Source: Sphingomonadales bacterium 12-68-11 (GTDB lineage: Bacteria > Pseudomonadota > Alphaproteobacteria > Sphingomonadales > Sphingomonadaceae). From it: a stretch of 64,000 bases of DNA. The translations under genes and the position numbers were made by a program. Positions 7,747 through 16,973 of this stretch are shown in pieces. The stretch is from positions 615,643 to 679,642 of the forward strand of contig NCCV01000003.1 in assembly GCA_002279825.1 (NCBI GenBank), given 5' to 3'. Position 1 is the first letter of the stretch. Every line of letters begins with the position of its first letter. Under the pieces are notes generated by a model. The model was not told the origin of the DNA. It did not search any database and was given only the letters and a program-made list of their open reading frames with translations.

Positions 7747-10520
7747 AAACGGTCGCGGAGCTGACCGAACGGCTCCAGGCGCTGCACCGGCGCACCGAAG
7801 AAACGCCGCTGTTCAATCCGGTATTCCAGCTCTCGCTCGATCTGTCGCGGCTGCTCGAAGCGGGCGCGCTGACTCTGGACGATTGCGAGCGCCTGATCGC
7901 CGAGCTGGAATGCGATGCCTTGCAGCACCGCGCCGGGCATTTGCGCGAGCTGGTCGCGCCGGTCGGGATAGATGCCAACCTTGCCGCGCTCGACGGGGCG
8001 CTGACCGAGTCCGATTTCGCCGGTTTCCGCTCCCGTTGGGAACGCCCGCTGCTCCACGCGGTGTTCACCGCGCATCCGACGTTCCTGCTGACCCCGAGCC
8101 AGACGGCAGCCGTGGCGGATGCAGCCAGCCGCGACGACGCGATCGACCAGGGCGTCTGCGCCGTTGGGTCCGATCGTCCGGCGATCACTCTGGCGCACGA
8201 ACATGCCGAGGCGATGACGGCGATCGCGCACGCGCAAGACGCCCGCGACGCGCTGGTCGCGCGATTGCTGGCGCACGCTCAGGCCCGCTGGCCCGATCAG
8301 TGGACCGACTTTGCGCCGCTGCCGTTCCGCTTCGCGAGCTGGGTCGGCTACGACATGGACGGGCGCACCGACATCGGCTGGGCGCAGTCGATCGGCTTCC
8401 GCCTCGCGGAGAAGGCCGAACGGCTGGGGCGGTACCGCGCCGCGCTCGAAGCGATCGACCCGGCGCACTCGCTGCTCGGCGAGCTTAAGCCGGCCGCCGC
8501 CTATGCCGCCGACCGGGCCCGGGACTTCGCCGCCGATCTCTCCGACCCCGCGGCACTCTCGGTCGCCGCCAACCGGCTGACCGCCAACGATCCGCGCAAG
8601 CTGCTTTCGCTCACCGGCTACGTCGAGCGGCTCGAGTCCGATGCGGCTAGCGAGAAAGGCGAACGCGCGGTCCAGCTCAAGACGCTCGCCGCCGCGATGC
8701 GCGCCGACGGCCTGGGCATGGGCTGGATCCATTTCCGGGTGAACGCCAAGCAGCTTCACAACGCGATCCGCCGCCGGCTCGACCCCGAAGGCGCGCTCGA
8801 CCTCGCCAGCAAAGGCGCGGTGGTCCATCTGCGCAAGGCGATCGCTAAAGTGAAACCGCTCCGCGCCAACTTCGCGGCGCTGGCGATCGAAGCCTCGACC
8901 GCCACGCGCCAGTTCCTGGCGATGGCGCAGATCCTCCACCACATCGATGCCGACGCGCCGATCCGCATGCTGGTGGCCGAGTGCGAGGAGCCGGCGACCG
9001 TGCTCGCCGCGCTCTATTTCGCCAAGCTGTTCGGCATCGCCGACAAGGTCGACGTCTCACCGCTGTTCGAGACCGAGCATGCACTCGAACACGGCGGCCG
9101 CTTCCTCGATGCGCTACTCGCCGAGGACGCTTACCGCGCCTATGCCCGCACGCGCGGCAGGGTCGCGGTACAGACCGGGTTCTCCGACGCCGGGCGCTTC
9201 GTCGGCCAGGTGCCGGCCGCGCTGGCGATCGAGCGGCTGCAGGGGCGGCTTGCGCAGGCGATGGCCGCGAACGGGTTGGGCGATCTCGCCGCGCTGGTGT
9301 TCAACACCCACGGCGAGAGCATGGGCCGCGGCGCGCATGCCGCCTCGCTGGCCGCGCGGCTCGCCTGGCCGCTCAGCCCGTGGGCGCGCGGCCGCTTCGC
9401 CAAGGCGGGCGTGACGCTCGAACCCGAGGTCAGCTTCCAGGGCGGCGACGGGTACCTGTTCTTCGCCACGCCCGAGCTGGCGCTGGCGACGCTGACGCGG
9501 ATCGCCGAAGCGCGCCCGGGTGACGGCGATGCGGCGGCCTCCGACGATCCTTTCTATACCCGCACCGATCTCAGCCTGGATTTCTACCGGGCGATCCGCG
9601 ACCATCAGAACCAACACCTCGAAAGCCGCACTTATGCCCGCGCGGTGACCGCGTTCGGGCTCGGGCTGCTCAACCCGACCGGCAGCCGCGTCTCGCGCCG
9701 CCAGTCGGACCTCTCGGCCGACCGCGACATGAACCTGCGCCAGATCCGCGCGATCCCGCACAACGCGATCCTCCAGCAGCTCGGCTATCCGGTGAACGTG
9801 ATTGCCGGGCTCGGCAGCGCCGCCGACGGCAACTACGAAGAGCTCGCCGCGCTGCTGGCCGAAAGCGCGCGCGGCCGGGCGCTGGTCGGGCTGGTGCGCG
9901 CGGCCAATGCGCTCGCCAGCGTCAAGACCGTGGCCGCCTACGGCGAGCTGTTCAATTCGGCCTACTGGGCCAGCCGGCCCTATCGCGGGCTGGAAGAGCA
10001 CCTGACCGGCCCCTGCGAAGCCCTCGCCGAACACCTCATCAACGACGACCGCAACGGCGTCTTCCGCCGGCTCGCCTCGCGGCTGCGCGTCGATGCGCTC
10101 AAGCTGCACCGGCTGCTGGCGCTGATCCCCGACGACGACCCGCGGCCGGAACGCGAGACGGTGCGCCGCGCCATCGGCATCTGCCAGGCGCTGCGCCTCG
10201 CGCTGTTCCAGCACATGTTCATCCGTGCGGTCTCTGTCCCCGCGTTCAGCCGCGCCAACGACGTCAGCCGCGACGATGTGATCGAGATGGTGTTCACGCT
10301 CCGCATCGACGACGCCCTGAAGCAACTGCGCCGCGCTTACCCGACCAGCTTCCCCAAGCTCGGCGACTTCCAGCTGCAGGAGCCGACCGAATACCCCGAG
10401 GGTGGCGATGAAGGCTACGAAGCGATCCGCCGCGCCTTCATCGACCCCATCGAGCGCGCTTACGGCCTCACGCTGCGGCTCGGCACCGCCATCGCCAACC
10501 GCTTTGGCGCGCACGGTTAG
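7743..10520 (+). CDS. Phosphoenolpyruvate carboxylase-like protein, divergent active site
   Basis: The protein has 925 residues, the length of bacterial PEP carboxylase, and aligns by motif order. Canonical PEPC would replenish oxaloacetate from PEP and bicarbonate. The signatures are altered. The catalytic His motif reads FTAHPTF (His111), where canonical enzymes have TAHPTE. The GGDRDGNP motif reads GYDMDGRTD (203-209). The first arginine of FHGRGG-GRGGG is lost in FNTHGESMGRGAH (520-532). The usual C-terminal NTG is absent. GSRVSRR and RQIRAIP are still recognisable. The TTG start overlaps the eda stop in TTGA, so it is the fifth gene of the sugar operon. Family membership is sound; enzymatic activity is uncertain. 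Confidence 0.82.
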   Translation: MKTVAELTERLQALHRRTEETPLFNPVFQLSLDLSRLLEAGALTLDDCERLIAELECDALQHRAGHLRELVAPVGIDANLAALDGALTESDFAGFRSRWERPLLHAVFTAHPTFLLTPSQTAAVADAASRDDAIDQGVCAVGSDRPAITLAHEHAEAMTAIAHAQDARDALVARLLAHAQARWPDQWTDFAPLPFRFASWVGYDMDGRTDIGWAQSIGFRLAEKAERLGRYRAALEAIDPAHSLLGELKPAAAYAADRARDFAADLSDPAALSVAANRLTANDPRKLLSLTGYVERLESDAASEKGERAVQLKTLAAAMRADGLGMGWIHFRVNAKQLHNAIRRRLDPEGALDLASKGAVVHLRKAIAKVKPLRANFAALAIEASTATRQFLAMAQILHHIDADAPIRMLVAECEEPATVLAALYFAKLFGIADKVDVSPLFETEHALEHGGRFLDALLAEDAYRAYARTRGRVAVQTGFSDAGRFVGQVPAALAIERLQGRLAQAMAANGLGDLAALVFNTHGESMGRGAHAASLAARLAWPLSPWARGRFAKAGVTLEPEVSFQGGDGYLFFATPELALATLTRIAEARPGDGDAAASDDPFYTRTDLSLDFYRAIRDHQNQHLESRTYARAVTAFGLGLLNPTGSRVSRRQSDLSADRDMNLRQIRAIPHNAILQQLGYPVNVIAGLGSAADGNYEELAALLAESARGRALVGLVRAANALASVKTVAAYGELFNSAYWASRPYRGLEEHLTGPCEALAEHLINDDRNGVFRRLASRLRVDALKLHRLLALIPDDDPRPERETVRRAIGICQALRLALFQHMFIRAVSVPAFSRANDVSRDDVIEMVFTLRIDDALKQLRRAYPTSFPKLGDFQLQEPTEYPEGGDEGYEAIRRAFIDPIERAYGLTLRLGTAIANRFGAHG

Positions 10521-10554
10521 GCTTGGCTGGGCGGATTGCTGGAGCGACCTTTAC

Positions 10555-10578
10555 GTCCGCAATGGGTGGAAAGCGGAC
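10555..10578. repeat. Short palindromic repeat, copy 1
   Basis: Arms GTCCGC (10555-10560) and GCGGAC (10573-10578) flank a 12-nt loop with the sequence AATGGGTGGAAA. Copy 2 at 11099-11128 has the same arms and a nearly identical loop. The pair brackets the lipoprotein gene. From memory, similar elements are dispersed in sphingomonad genomes. Confidence 0.7.
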
Positions 10579-10590
10579 ATTGCTTTTCGT

Positions 10591-11082
10591 ATGCTAGGCG
10601 AAATGGGAACCCCTTCAGTTCCGCGAGCCGCAATTGGCCTTCTTCTGGCACTTGTGACGATTGCTTGCGACACAGCGTCGCCGAAACCAGTGACAGTCGA
10701 CGAATTCATAGCCCAAATAGATCGACTGAACGGTCAAACTGTGAGTGTCACCGGTTATCTCGGCGAGTGCTATGCGTATAGTTGTTCTCTTTACCGTAGC
10801 GAAGATGAGTCTGAAGACGTAGATCGCGCGATGTCTACCATGCGCGCTGCTCTAGATGAAGGGATCACAGACGTATCCGGGTTTCCATTCCCCAATCATC
10901 CTGCCGTCTCGATTGGTCCTGGATCACAGATCTTCGATGTGCTCACCGACTTTTACGCAGGCGGGTATGTTGTGGTTACCGGCAAGGCCAGCAATCGATG
11001 TCGTTCCGAAGGAAGCGCATGTTTCGACAGGGTCGGCGACCTCGATCCGGTCGCCATCCGATCAGCATCCGCGATGCAATAG
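10591..11082 (+). CDS. Putative lipoprotein of unknown function
   Basis: The product is 163 residues from ATG 10591, or 159 from ATG 10603, which has a closer AGG Shine-Dalgarno. The N-terminus is a lipoprotein signal with lipobox VTIAC (Cys at about residue 26). The mature part includes a segment DRLNGQTVSVTGYLGECYAY that resembles small OB-like beta proteins, plus four further Cys residues, but I cannot assign a family. Base composition is less GC-rich than its neighbours. The gene sits between two copies of a palindromic repeat, which suggests it was inserted after the sugar operon formed. Confidence 0.65.
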   Translation: MLGEMGTPSVPRAAIGLLLALVTIACDTASPKPVTVDEFIAQIDRLNGQTVSVTGYLGECYAYSCSLYRSEDESEDVDRAMSTMRAALDEGITDVSGFPFPNHPAVSIGPGSQIFDVLTDFYAGGYVVVTGKASNRCRSEGSACFDRVGDLDPVAIRSASAMQ

Positions 11083-11098
11083 CGAGTTCGCGGTTAGG

Positions 11099-11128
11099 GG
11101 CGTCCGCAACGGGTGGTTAGCGGACGCC
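11099..11128. repeat. Short palindromic repeat, copy 2
   Basis: A nine-base perfect inverted repeat, GGCGTCCGC (11099-11107) and GCGGACGCC (11120-11128), has a 12-nt loop AACGGGTGGTTA. It shares arms and most of its loop with copy 1 at 10555-10578. It lies just after the lipoprotein gene and could also form a hairpin at the 3' end of that transcript. Confidence 0.7.
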
Positions 11129-11150
11129 ATACGTCTGTGACCTAATGTAA

Positions 11151-11381
11151 TCAGGTGATGATGCGTTCGCCGTCGATGTCGATTTCGTAAGTTTCACCGG
11201 CACACCAAACGACAAGGCGATCGTCCTCCAACTCTATGAGCGTGCTGTCTGGGCGATCCGTGGGCGGCGGGTAGTGGAGCGTAAATTCCGATCCATCGGG
11301 AATCTCTTCCTCCGACGCCCAAAGCTCGATGCAAAGCGTCAGGGCGCGGCCTGTCGAGTTCTTGAAGTTAAGCGTCACCAT
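11151..11381 (-). CDS. Small hypothetical protein
   Basis: The product is 76 residues, acidic, without signal peptide or membrane segment. It looks like a compact beta protein, beginning MVTLNFKNSTGRALTLCIEL and ending in an EIDIDGERIIT strand. I recognise no family. AAGG lies directly before ATG 11381 on the leftward strand. Its lower GC matches the adjacent lipoprotein gene, so the two may have arrived together. The 178 bp to its right (11382-11559) hold no gene I can support. Confidence 0.55.
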   Translation of the reverse strand: MVTLNFKNSTGRALTLCIELWASEEEIPDGSEFTLHYPPPTDRPDSTLIELEDDRLVVWCAGETYEIDIDGERIIT

Positions 11382-11559
11382 CCTTGCGGGCTACCATGAA
11401 ATTCCCAGCATCACTCAGTTTTTGAACTAATCGCAAACGAAATCCAGGCCCACTGTGCGTGATTTTGAACCGCCGGGGGATGGCATTTGCAACTTCCGCT
11501 CGTGGGGAGACTGATTGCCAATCGGAACGGCACAATGGGTCGATCGCAGACGCGAGACC

Positions 11560-12510
11560 CTACCCCGTCCGCCGGGCCGGTTCGCGGCGGAACACCCAGT
11601 GGCCACCCTCCACGGTGGCCAGCACGCCCGCTACGTTGCCGCCCTCGCCCGCCTCGAGCCGCGCGACCAGCCGCGCCAGGTCCTGCCCGCGCGGATCGCC
11701 GCCGAAATGGCCGATGGCGCGGCCGACCACGCGCAGCGCGATCTCGCGCAGCGACAGGATCGGCACCACGACCTCGTCGTCAGTGACCTGCACGCCTTTG
11801 CGCCAGGTGGTGTTGGCATAGAAGGTCAGCGCCGCGTCGGCGTCGGCCAGGTGAGCGGCGGATTCGGCCAGAGCGATCGGATCGAGCCAGTCGCAGTGGG
11901 CCAGTTCCTTGCGGATGCGGGCGCGGTCGAAGCGGTCGTCGGCGTTGCTCGGGTCCTGGACGGCGACGAGGCCTGAGGCGGCCACCACTTCGGCCAGTTC
12001 CGCCCGCCGGAAGGTGAGCAGCGGCCGCACCACCGGCAGCGGGGTCAGCGAGGTCACGCCGGTCGCGCGCACCCCCGCCAGCCCCGCCACGCCGCTGCCC
12101 CGGTTGAGCCGCATCAGCAGCGTCTCGGCCTGGTCGTCGGCATGATGCGCGGTCGCGATCGCGGTCAGGTACTGGCGCTCCGCCCAGCGGCCGAGCGCGT
12201 GGTAACGCGCGTTGCGCGCCTTGGCCTGGACGTTGCCTTGCGGCACGATCACCTTGAGCACTTCGCACGGGATGCCGCGCTCGGCGCAGACGCGCTCGAC
12301 CATGGCGCACTCATCGGTCGACTCGCGCCGCAGCCCGTGATCGATCGTCGCCACTTCGAAGCGGCCGGGGATGATGGCGTGAGCGAGCAGCAGCAGGGCC
12401 AGGCTGTCGGGGCCGCCGGAAACGGCCAGGCCGAGGCGGCTGCCGGGATCCTCGCCCGCCGGCCAGACTTGTTCGAGCTGCTCGGCAAAGCGCGCCGCGA
12501 GGTCGATCAT
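11560..12510 (-). CDS. tilS: tRNA(Ile)-lysidine synthase
   Basis: TilS modifies cytidine 34 of the CAU-anticodon tRNA-Ile to lysidine, changing its codon and amino acid identity. The protein has 316 residues, a short version of the family. The N-type ATP pyrophosphatase loop SGGPDSLALLLLAH lies at about 30-43, followed by ATIDHGLRRES (about 54-64) and a HHADDQAETLLMRLNRGSG segment (about 121-139), all diagnostic. It lies 7 bp downstream of the cpoB-like gene on the same strand, so the two are probably cotranscribed. It is normally essential. Confidence 0.95.
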   Translation of the reverse strand: MIDLAARFAEQLEQVWPAGEDPGSRLGLAVSGGPDSLALLLLAHAIIPGRFEVATIDHGLRRESTDECAMVERVCAERGIPCEVLKVIVPQGNVQAKARNARYHALGRWAERQYLTAIATAHHADDQAETLLMRLNRGSGVAGLAGVRATGVTSLTPLPVVRPLLTFRRAELAEVVAASGLVAVQDPSNADDRFDRARIRKELAHCDWLDPIALAESAAHLADADAALTFYANTTWRKGVQVTDDEVVVPILSLREIALRVVGRAIGHFGGDPRGQDLARLVARLEAGEGGNVAGVLATVEGGHWVFRREPARRTG

Positions 12511-12517
12511 CGCCGCC

Positions 12518-13573
12518 TCAGGTGCAGCGCACCTTGCTCCGGGTGCGGTCGTAGAGTTCCTGCAAGCGCCCGGTGGCGAGCGCCGGGTACGTCTCGCCGA
12601 ATTCGGCCAGCGCGATGCAGGCCCGGCTGGTGTCGGCGATCGCGATCATCGATTCCGCCAGGTAGAGTAGGCTGTCGGGCGCGCGCGCGCCCTGCTTGTC
12701 GCCCTGGTAGTTCTCGAGGAAGTACTTCGCCGCCTCGCGCGGCTGCCCGTCGTCGAGGAACGCGCGGCCGAGCAGATTGCGCCCGAAGCTGACCCGCGCA
12801 TGCTGCGGATAGCGCTGCAGGTAGAGCGAAAGCTGTTGGCGCGCCTCGGGGAAGTAGCCCGCTTCCCACAAGCGGTAGCCGTAAGTGTATTCGTCATCGG
12901 CGGCATCGGCGGTCGCGGGCTTGGCGATGGCGCGCACCGCCGCAACGCGCGCGGCGCTGGGCGCGGCGGCGGCAGTCGGCGCCGGCGTGGGCGCAGGGGT
13001 CGGCGTGGGTCCGGGCGTGGGTGTCGTGGCGGGCGGGCGCTGGACGACGCCTGCACGCGGCGCCGTGGCCGCCGGCGTGGGTGCCGGGCCGGGCGTCGGC
13101 GTGGTTGAAGGCGCCATCGACCCGGCCACGGTCGCCGGCGCGACGACCGGGGGGGGCGCCAGCAGGGTCGCGATCTGCGCCCTCGCGGTCTCGAACTCGC
13201 TGCGCAACTGGGCGATTTCGTTGTCGTTCGACTCGCTGCCGGCGGTCAGCCGGGTGAGCTGCGCCTCGATCGCATCGAGCCGCGCGAGCACATCGGTCAA
13301 GGCACTCGCCGAGGGGACCGCGCCCGGCTGGCCGACTACGCCCGGTTGACCCGGCGGCTGGGCTCCGGGCGTCACCACTTCAGGGGTGAAGAAGCGCCCG
13401 CCGTCGCCGTTGGGGAACACCGCGCGTTGCAGCGCGCGCAGCTCCGCCTCCATCCGGCGCAGCCGTGTTTCGTCCGATTGCGCCGCCGCCGGCGGCGCCA
13501 GGGCGCCCGCGCCGACAGTCGCCAGCACCAGCGCTGCGGTAACCCGCAGCGGAGCGTTCAATCGTTTGGTCAT
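12518..13573 (-). CDS. cpoB: CpoB/YbgF-like periplasmic TPR protein
   Basis: The start ATG 13573 gives 351 residues; an ATG six codons upstream is possible. A signal peptide (MTKRL to PPAAAQS) is followed by a short coiled coil (RLRRMEAELRALQRAV), a second coiled region, then a long Ala/Pro/Thr linker of PTPGPTPTP type (about 170-220). The C-terminal tetratricopeptide domain includes YTYGYRLWEAGYFPEARQQL and FGRNLLGRAFLDDGQPREA. This is the CpoB architecture, which in E. coli coordinates peptidoglycan synthesis with Tol-Pal constriction. No tol or pal genes are in the window. The linker is unusually long. Confidence 0.85.
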   Translation of the reverse strand: MTKRLNAPLRVTAALVLATVGAGALAPPAAAQSDETRLRRMEAELRALQRAVFPNGDGGRFFTPEVVTPGAQPPGQPGVVGQPGAVPSASALTDVLARLDAIEAQLTRLTAGSESNDNEIAQLRSEFETARAQIATLLAPPPVVAPATVAGSMAPSTTPTPGPAPTPAATAPRAGVVQRPPATTPTPGPTPTPAPTPAPTAAAAPSAARVAAVRAIAKPATADAADDEYTYGYRLWEAGYFPEARQQLSLYLQRYPQHARVSFGRNLLGRAFLDDGQPREAAKYFLENYQGDKQGARAPDSLLYLAESMIAIADTSRACIALAEFGETYPALATGRLQELYDRTRSKVRCT

Positions 13574-13695
13574 GGCCGTTCCCGTCTCCATCAGATCGGC
13601 ATCCCGCTCGCCTGGGCCGGCGCGAACCGCAGCTTAACCCCGCGAGCCGCCCGACTCTGCCAAGCGGGGATTCGGTTGTCGAGGCGAGGCGCGCG

Positions 13696-14553
13696 CTAGC
13701 CTGTGGGTGACGGCCGGGGCGCCGGGGCCTCGGCCGGAGCTTGCGACGGGGCCGGAGTTGGCGCCGAGGCCGGGCGGGCCAGCAGCGCCGCCGCGGTGAC
13801 CGGCACATCGCGCACGATCACTTCCTGCTCGCCCAGCTTGGGCACCGCTTGCCCTGCGACAGTGATCGCCAGCGCATCGGGCCGCCCGGTCCACAGCAGC
13901 GGGCCTTCGGCGTCGGCCGGCACGGTGTAGCGCTCGCCGAGCGCCATCTGCTTCTGCATCAACTGGTTGCCGGCGGCATCGTAGAACTTGACCCATACCC
14001 CGGGCTCGAGCGCGGTGAACACCACCGGGCCGGAGGCCGCGGCCGCGCTCGCCGCGCCGGGCGGCACCGCACTGGCCCGGGCCGAAGGCGGCGGCGCGCT
14101 CTCGGCGACGAGCGACGGCAGCTCGGCGGCGGGGATGAAATAGGTGCGATAGGCGACGAACATCCCCGCCAGCACCAGCACGATCGCCGCCAGCGATAGC
14201 CACCCCAGCGCGGAAGACGGCACGCGGGCGGGATCGCCAGGTTCGAAGGTCGCCGGCCGCACGCGCATGTCGGCGGTCTGCTCGGACAGTTCCTCGCGCA
14301 CTTTCGCCACGATCGCGGCGGGATCGAGCCCGACCTGCTTGGCATAAGTCCGCGCGAAGCCGACCGCATAAGTCCGCGCCGGCAGCGCGGCGAAATTGCC
14401 CGCCTCGATCATGTCGAGGTGGCGCAGCGGAATGCGGGTTTCGGCCGCGACCTGGGCCAGCGACAGCCCTTGGGCGGTGCGGGCCTGGCGCAGCAGATCC
14501 CCCGCGCCGAGCGGCAGCGGGAGCTGGTCCTGAGTGGGGGTATCCTCGGTCAT
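13696..14553 (-). CDS. RodZ-like helix-turn-helix membrane protein (DUF4115)
   Basis: From ATG 14553 the product is 285 residues. An N-terminal helix-turn-helix of the Xre type (GDLLRQARTAQGLSLAQVAA, about 17-36) is followed by a basic and acidic linker, one membrane segment (LGWLSLAAIVLVLAGMFVAY, about 116-135), and a periplasmic DUF4115 domain (WVKFYDAAGNQLMQKQMALG). The C-terminal tail is Ala/Pro-rich. This is the RodZ layout; RodZ links MreB to the elongasome. The gene is followed leftward by cpoB and preceded by ptsP. Confidence 0.85.
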   Translation of the reverse strand: MTEDTPTQDQLPLPLGAGDLLRQARTAQGLSLAQVAAETRIPLRHLDMIEAGNFAALPARTYAVGFARTYAKQVGLDPAAIVAKVREELSEQTADMRVRPATFEPGDPARVPSSALGWLSLAAIVLVLAGMFVAYRTYFIPAAELPSLVAESAPPPSARASAVPPGAASAAAASGPVVFTALEPGVWVKFYDAAGNQLMQKQMALGERYTVPADAEGPLLWTGRPDALAITVAGQAVPKLGEQEVIVRDVPVTAAALLARPASAPTPAPSQAPAEAPAPRPSPTG

Positions 14554-14651
14554 GTCCGTTCGATCGGGCGGGCGCGCAATGGTGCGGTGCCGCGCTGGCA
14601 AGAAGACGGGCCTAGCGGCCCCAAGTCAACCCGCAGCCGGAGCCGCGCCCG

Positions 14652-16922
14652 TCATTCGACCTCGATTTCGCGCTGCTGGGCCCATTGCTGCATCGTGGCG
14701 CGCATGTCGGCGGGCGGCGCGGCCAACCAGCCGGCCATCGCCGCGCCGATCTCGGCCATGTCGACCTTGCGTACGAGTTCCTTGATCGGGCCCACCGCGG
14801 CCGGAGTGATCGACAAGCGGCGGATGCCGAGCCCGAGCAGCGCCAGCGCCTCAAGCCGCCGCCCGCCCATCTCGCCGCATACGCCCAGTTGCACCGGCGA
14901 GCCGGCGGTCGCCTGAGTCACGCGCCTCAGGAAGCGCAGGATCGCCGGGCTGAGCCAGTCGTAACGCTCGGCGAGCTTGGGATTGGCGCGATCGGCGGCG
15001 AACAGGAACTGCGTCAGGTCGTTGGTGCCGATTGAGATGAAGGCCACCTCGGGGATCAGGAGATCGAGCACTTCGGCCAGCGAAGGCACTTCGAGCATCA
15101 CCCCGTAGCGGATCGCTTCGGGCAACTGCCGCCGCTGCTTGCGCAGGAAGGCGAGCTGGCCTTCGAACACCGCCTTGGCGGCCGCGAATTCCCAAGGCTC
15201 GGCGACCATCGGGAACATCACGTTGAGGCACCGCCCGGCAGCGGCATCGATCAGCGCACGGGCCTGCACCTTGAGCAGGCCTTCCCGCTCCAACGCCAGC
15301 CGCAGCGCGCGCCAGCCCATCGCCGGGTTCTCGTCTTCGCGCCCGGTCTCGTTGCTGAGATAGGGCAGCGACTTGTCGCCCCCGATGTCGACCGTGCGGA
15401 AGATCACCGGCTTGTCGCCCGCTGCGTCGAGCACGTCGCGGTAGAGCCGCGTCTGCCGGTCGCGCGCCGGGAGCGCGGCCGAGACCAGGAACTGGAACTC
15501 GGTGCGGAACAGCCCGATCCCGTCGGCGCCGGTCAGGCTGAGCAGCGGGATGTCGTCGCGCAGCCCAGCGTTGATCATCACCTCGATGCGCTGCCCGTCG
15601 CGGGTAATCGGCTCGACCTCGCGCATCCGCACATAGCCGGCCTGCCGCTCGCGGCTGCGCGCGAAGCGATCCTCGAACGCTTGCTGGACCGGCTGCGCGG
15701 GACGGATCGTCAGCGTGCCGGCATCGCCGTCGAGCAACAGCAGGTCGCCGTCGCGCACCAGCCCGCGCGCGTTGCGCACCCGGCCGAGCACCGGCACCCC
15801 CATCGCCCGGGCCACGATCACCACGTGGCTGGTCAGCGAACCTTCTTCGAGCACCACGCCCTTGAGCCGGCGCTTGTCGTATTCGAGCAATTCGGCCGGT
15901 CCGAGGTTCTTGGCGATCAGGATCGAATCGCCGCGCAGCCCCGCGCTCGCCGCTGTGCCGAGCTGACCCGAGACGATCCGCAGCAGCCGGTTGGCGAGGT
16001 CTTCGAGATCGTGCATGCGGTCCGCCAGCAGCGGATCCTTGATCTCGCGCATGCGCATGCGGGTGCGCTGCTGGACGCGTTCGATGGCGGCCTCGGCGGT
16101 CAGGCCCGCGTCGATCGCCTCGTTGATCCGCCGGCTCCAGCCTTCGTCGTAAGCGAACATCTTGTACGTCTCGAGCACCTGCTCGTGCTCGCCGCCGACG
16201 CCGAACTCGGCCTGGTTGGCCATCTGCTCGATCTGCTCGCGCATCTTGTCGAAGGCGACGTACACCCGCTGCCGTTCGGCCTCGGTGTCCTCGGCCATCG
16301 TCTGCTCGATAGTGATGCGCGGCTGGTGGAACACGGCGTGCCCCGAGCCGAGCCCCTTGACCAGTTGCAGACCGGTGAGGATGTCCTGGCCCGACTGCGC
16401 GCCGCCGGCAGCACCGGTGTCCTCGCCGTCGACCAGCCCGGCGTTATGGATCAGTTCGGCGAGCACCATGCCGACCGTCTGAAGCGCCTCGATCTCGACT
16501 TCCTCGTAGCGCCGCGGTTCGACGTGCTGGACCGTCAGCACGCCGATCGAGCGTTCGCAGCGGACGATCGGGACCCCGGCGAACGAGTGGAACTTTTCTT
16601 CGCCGGTCTCGGGGATGTACTGGAACTCGGGATGGGTGGCGGCTTCGGCGAGGTTGAGCGTTTCGATGTTCTGCGCGATCGTGCCGGTCAGGCCGGCGCC
16701 GATCGCCAGCTTGGTGACATGCACCGCGTCCTGATTGAGCCCACGCGTGGCGTAGAGTTCGAGCAGCCCGTCGCGCAGCAGGTAGATCGAGCAGACCTCG
16801 CTATCGAGCGACTCGCCGATGATATCGACGACCTGGTTCAATTTGCCCTGCGCGTGCAGGCGCGAGGCCATCACCTCGTGCAGCCGGGTGAGGATCGTAC
16901 GGGCGGCAGCGGCTGCAGTCAT
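14652..16922 (-). CDS. ptsP: PEP-protein phosphotransferase of the nitrogen PTS (EI-Ntr)
   Basis: PtsP transfers phosphate from PEP to NPr in the regulatory nitrogen PTS. The 756-residue protein has an N-terminal GAF domain (about 20-160), an EI N-terminal domain, a swivelling domain with the phosphorylated His in EGSLTSHVVIVARAMGVPV (about 357-375), and a C-terminal PEP-binding barrel with LFRTEFQFL, GDKSLPYL and FISIGTNDLTQF (about 653-664) plus GVCGEMGG. GAF domains of PtsP can sense glutamine. No npr or ptsN partner is in the window. A hairpin lies upstream. Confidence 0.96.
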   Translation of the reverse strand: MTAAAAARTILTRLHEVMASRLHAQGKLNQVVDIIGESLDSEVCSIYLLRDGLLELYATRGLNQDAVHVTKLAIGAGLTGTIAQNIETLNLAEAATHPEFQYIPETGEEKFHSFAGVPIVRCERSIGVLTVQHVEPRRYEEVEIEALQTVGMVLAELIHNAGLVDGEDTGAAGGAQSGQDILTGLQLVKGLGSGHAVFHQPRITIEQTMAEDTEAERQRVYVAFDKMREQIEQMANQAEFGVGGEHEQVLETYKMFAYDEGWSRRINEAIDAGLTAEAAIERVQQRTRMRMREIKDPLLADRMHDLEDLANRLLRIVSGQLGTAASAGLRGDSILIAKNLGPAELLEYDKRRLKGVVLEEGSLTSHVVIVARAMGVPVLGRVRNARGLVRDGDLLLLDGDAGTLTIRPAQPVQQAFEDRFARSRERQAGYVRMREVEPITRDGQRIEVMINAGLRDDIPLLSLTGADGIGLFRTEFQFLVSAALPARDRQTRLYRDVLDAAGDKPVIFRTVDIGGDKSLPYLSNETGREDENPAMGWRALRLALEREGLLKVQARALIDAAAGRCLNVMFPMVAEPWEFAAAKAVFEGQLAFLRKQRRQLPEAIRYGVMLEVPSLAEVLDLLIPEVAFISIGTNDLTQFLFAADRANPKLAERYDWLSPAILRFLRRVTQATAGSPVQLGVCGEMGGRRLEALALLGLGIRRLSITPAAVGPIKELVRKVDMAEIGAAMAGWLAAPPADMRATMQQWAQQREIEVE

Positions 16923-16973
16923 GGCATCCGCCTATCCGATATGTGCCCGCTTGGAAACGCCGGGGGAGCTGTC

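Noticed and set aside
7197..8942. A 581-codon minus-strand frame opposite eda and the PEPC-like gene
   Set aside because: Composition is Arg/Gly-rich, no motifs are present, and it spans two well-supported plus-strand genes.
10402..10590. An upstream extension of the lipoprotein frame into the PEPC-like gene
   Set aside because: It overlaps the end of the preceding gene and would hide the lipoprotein signal peptide.
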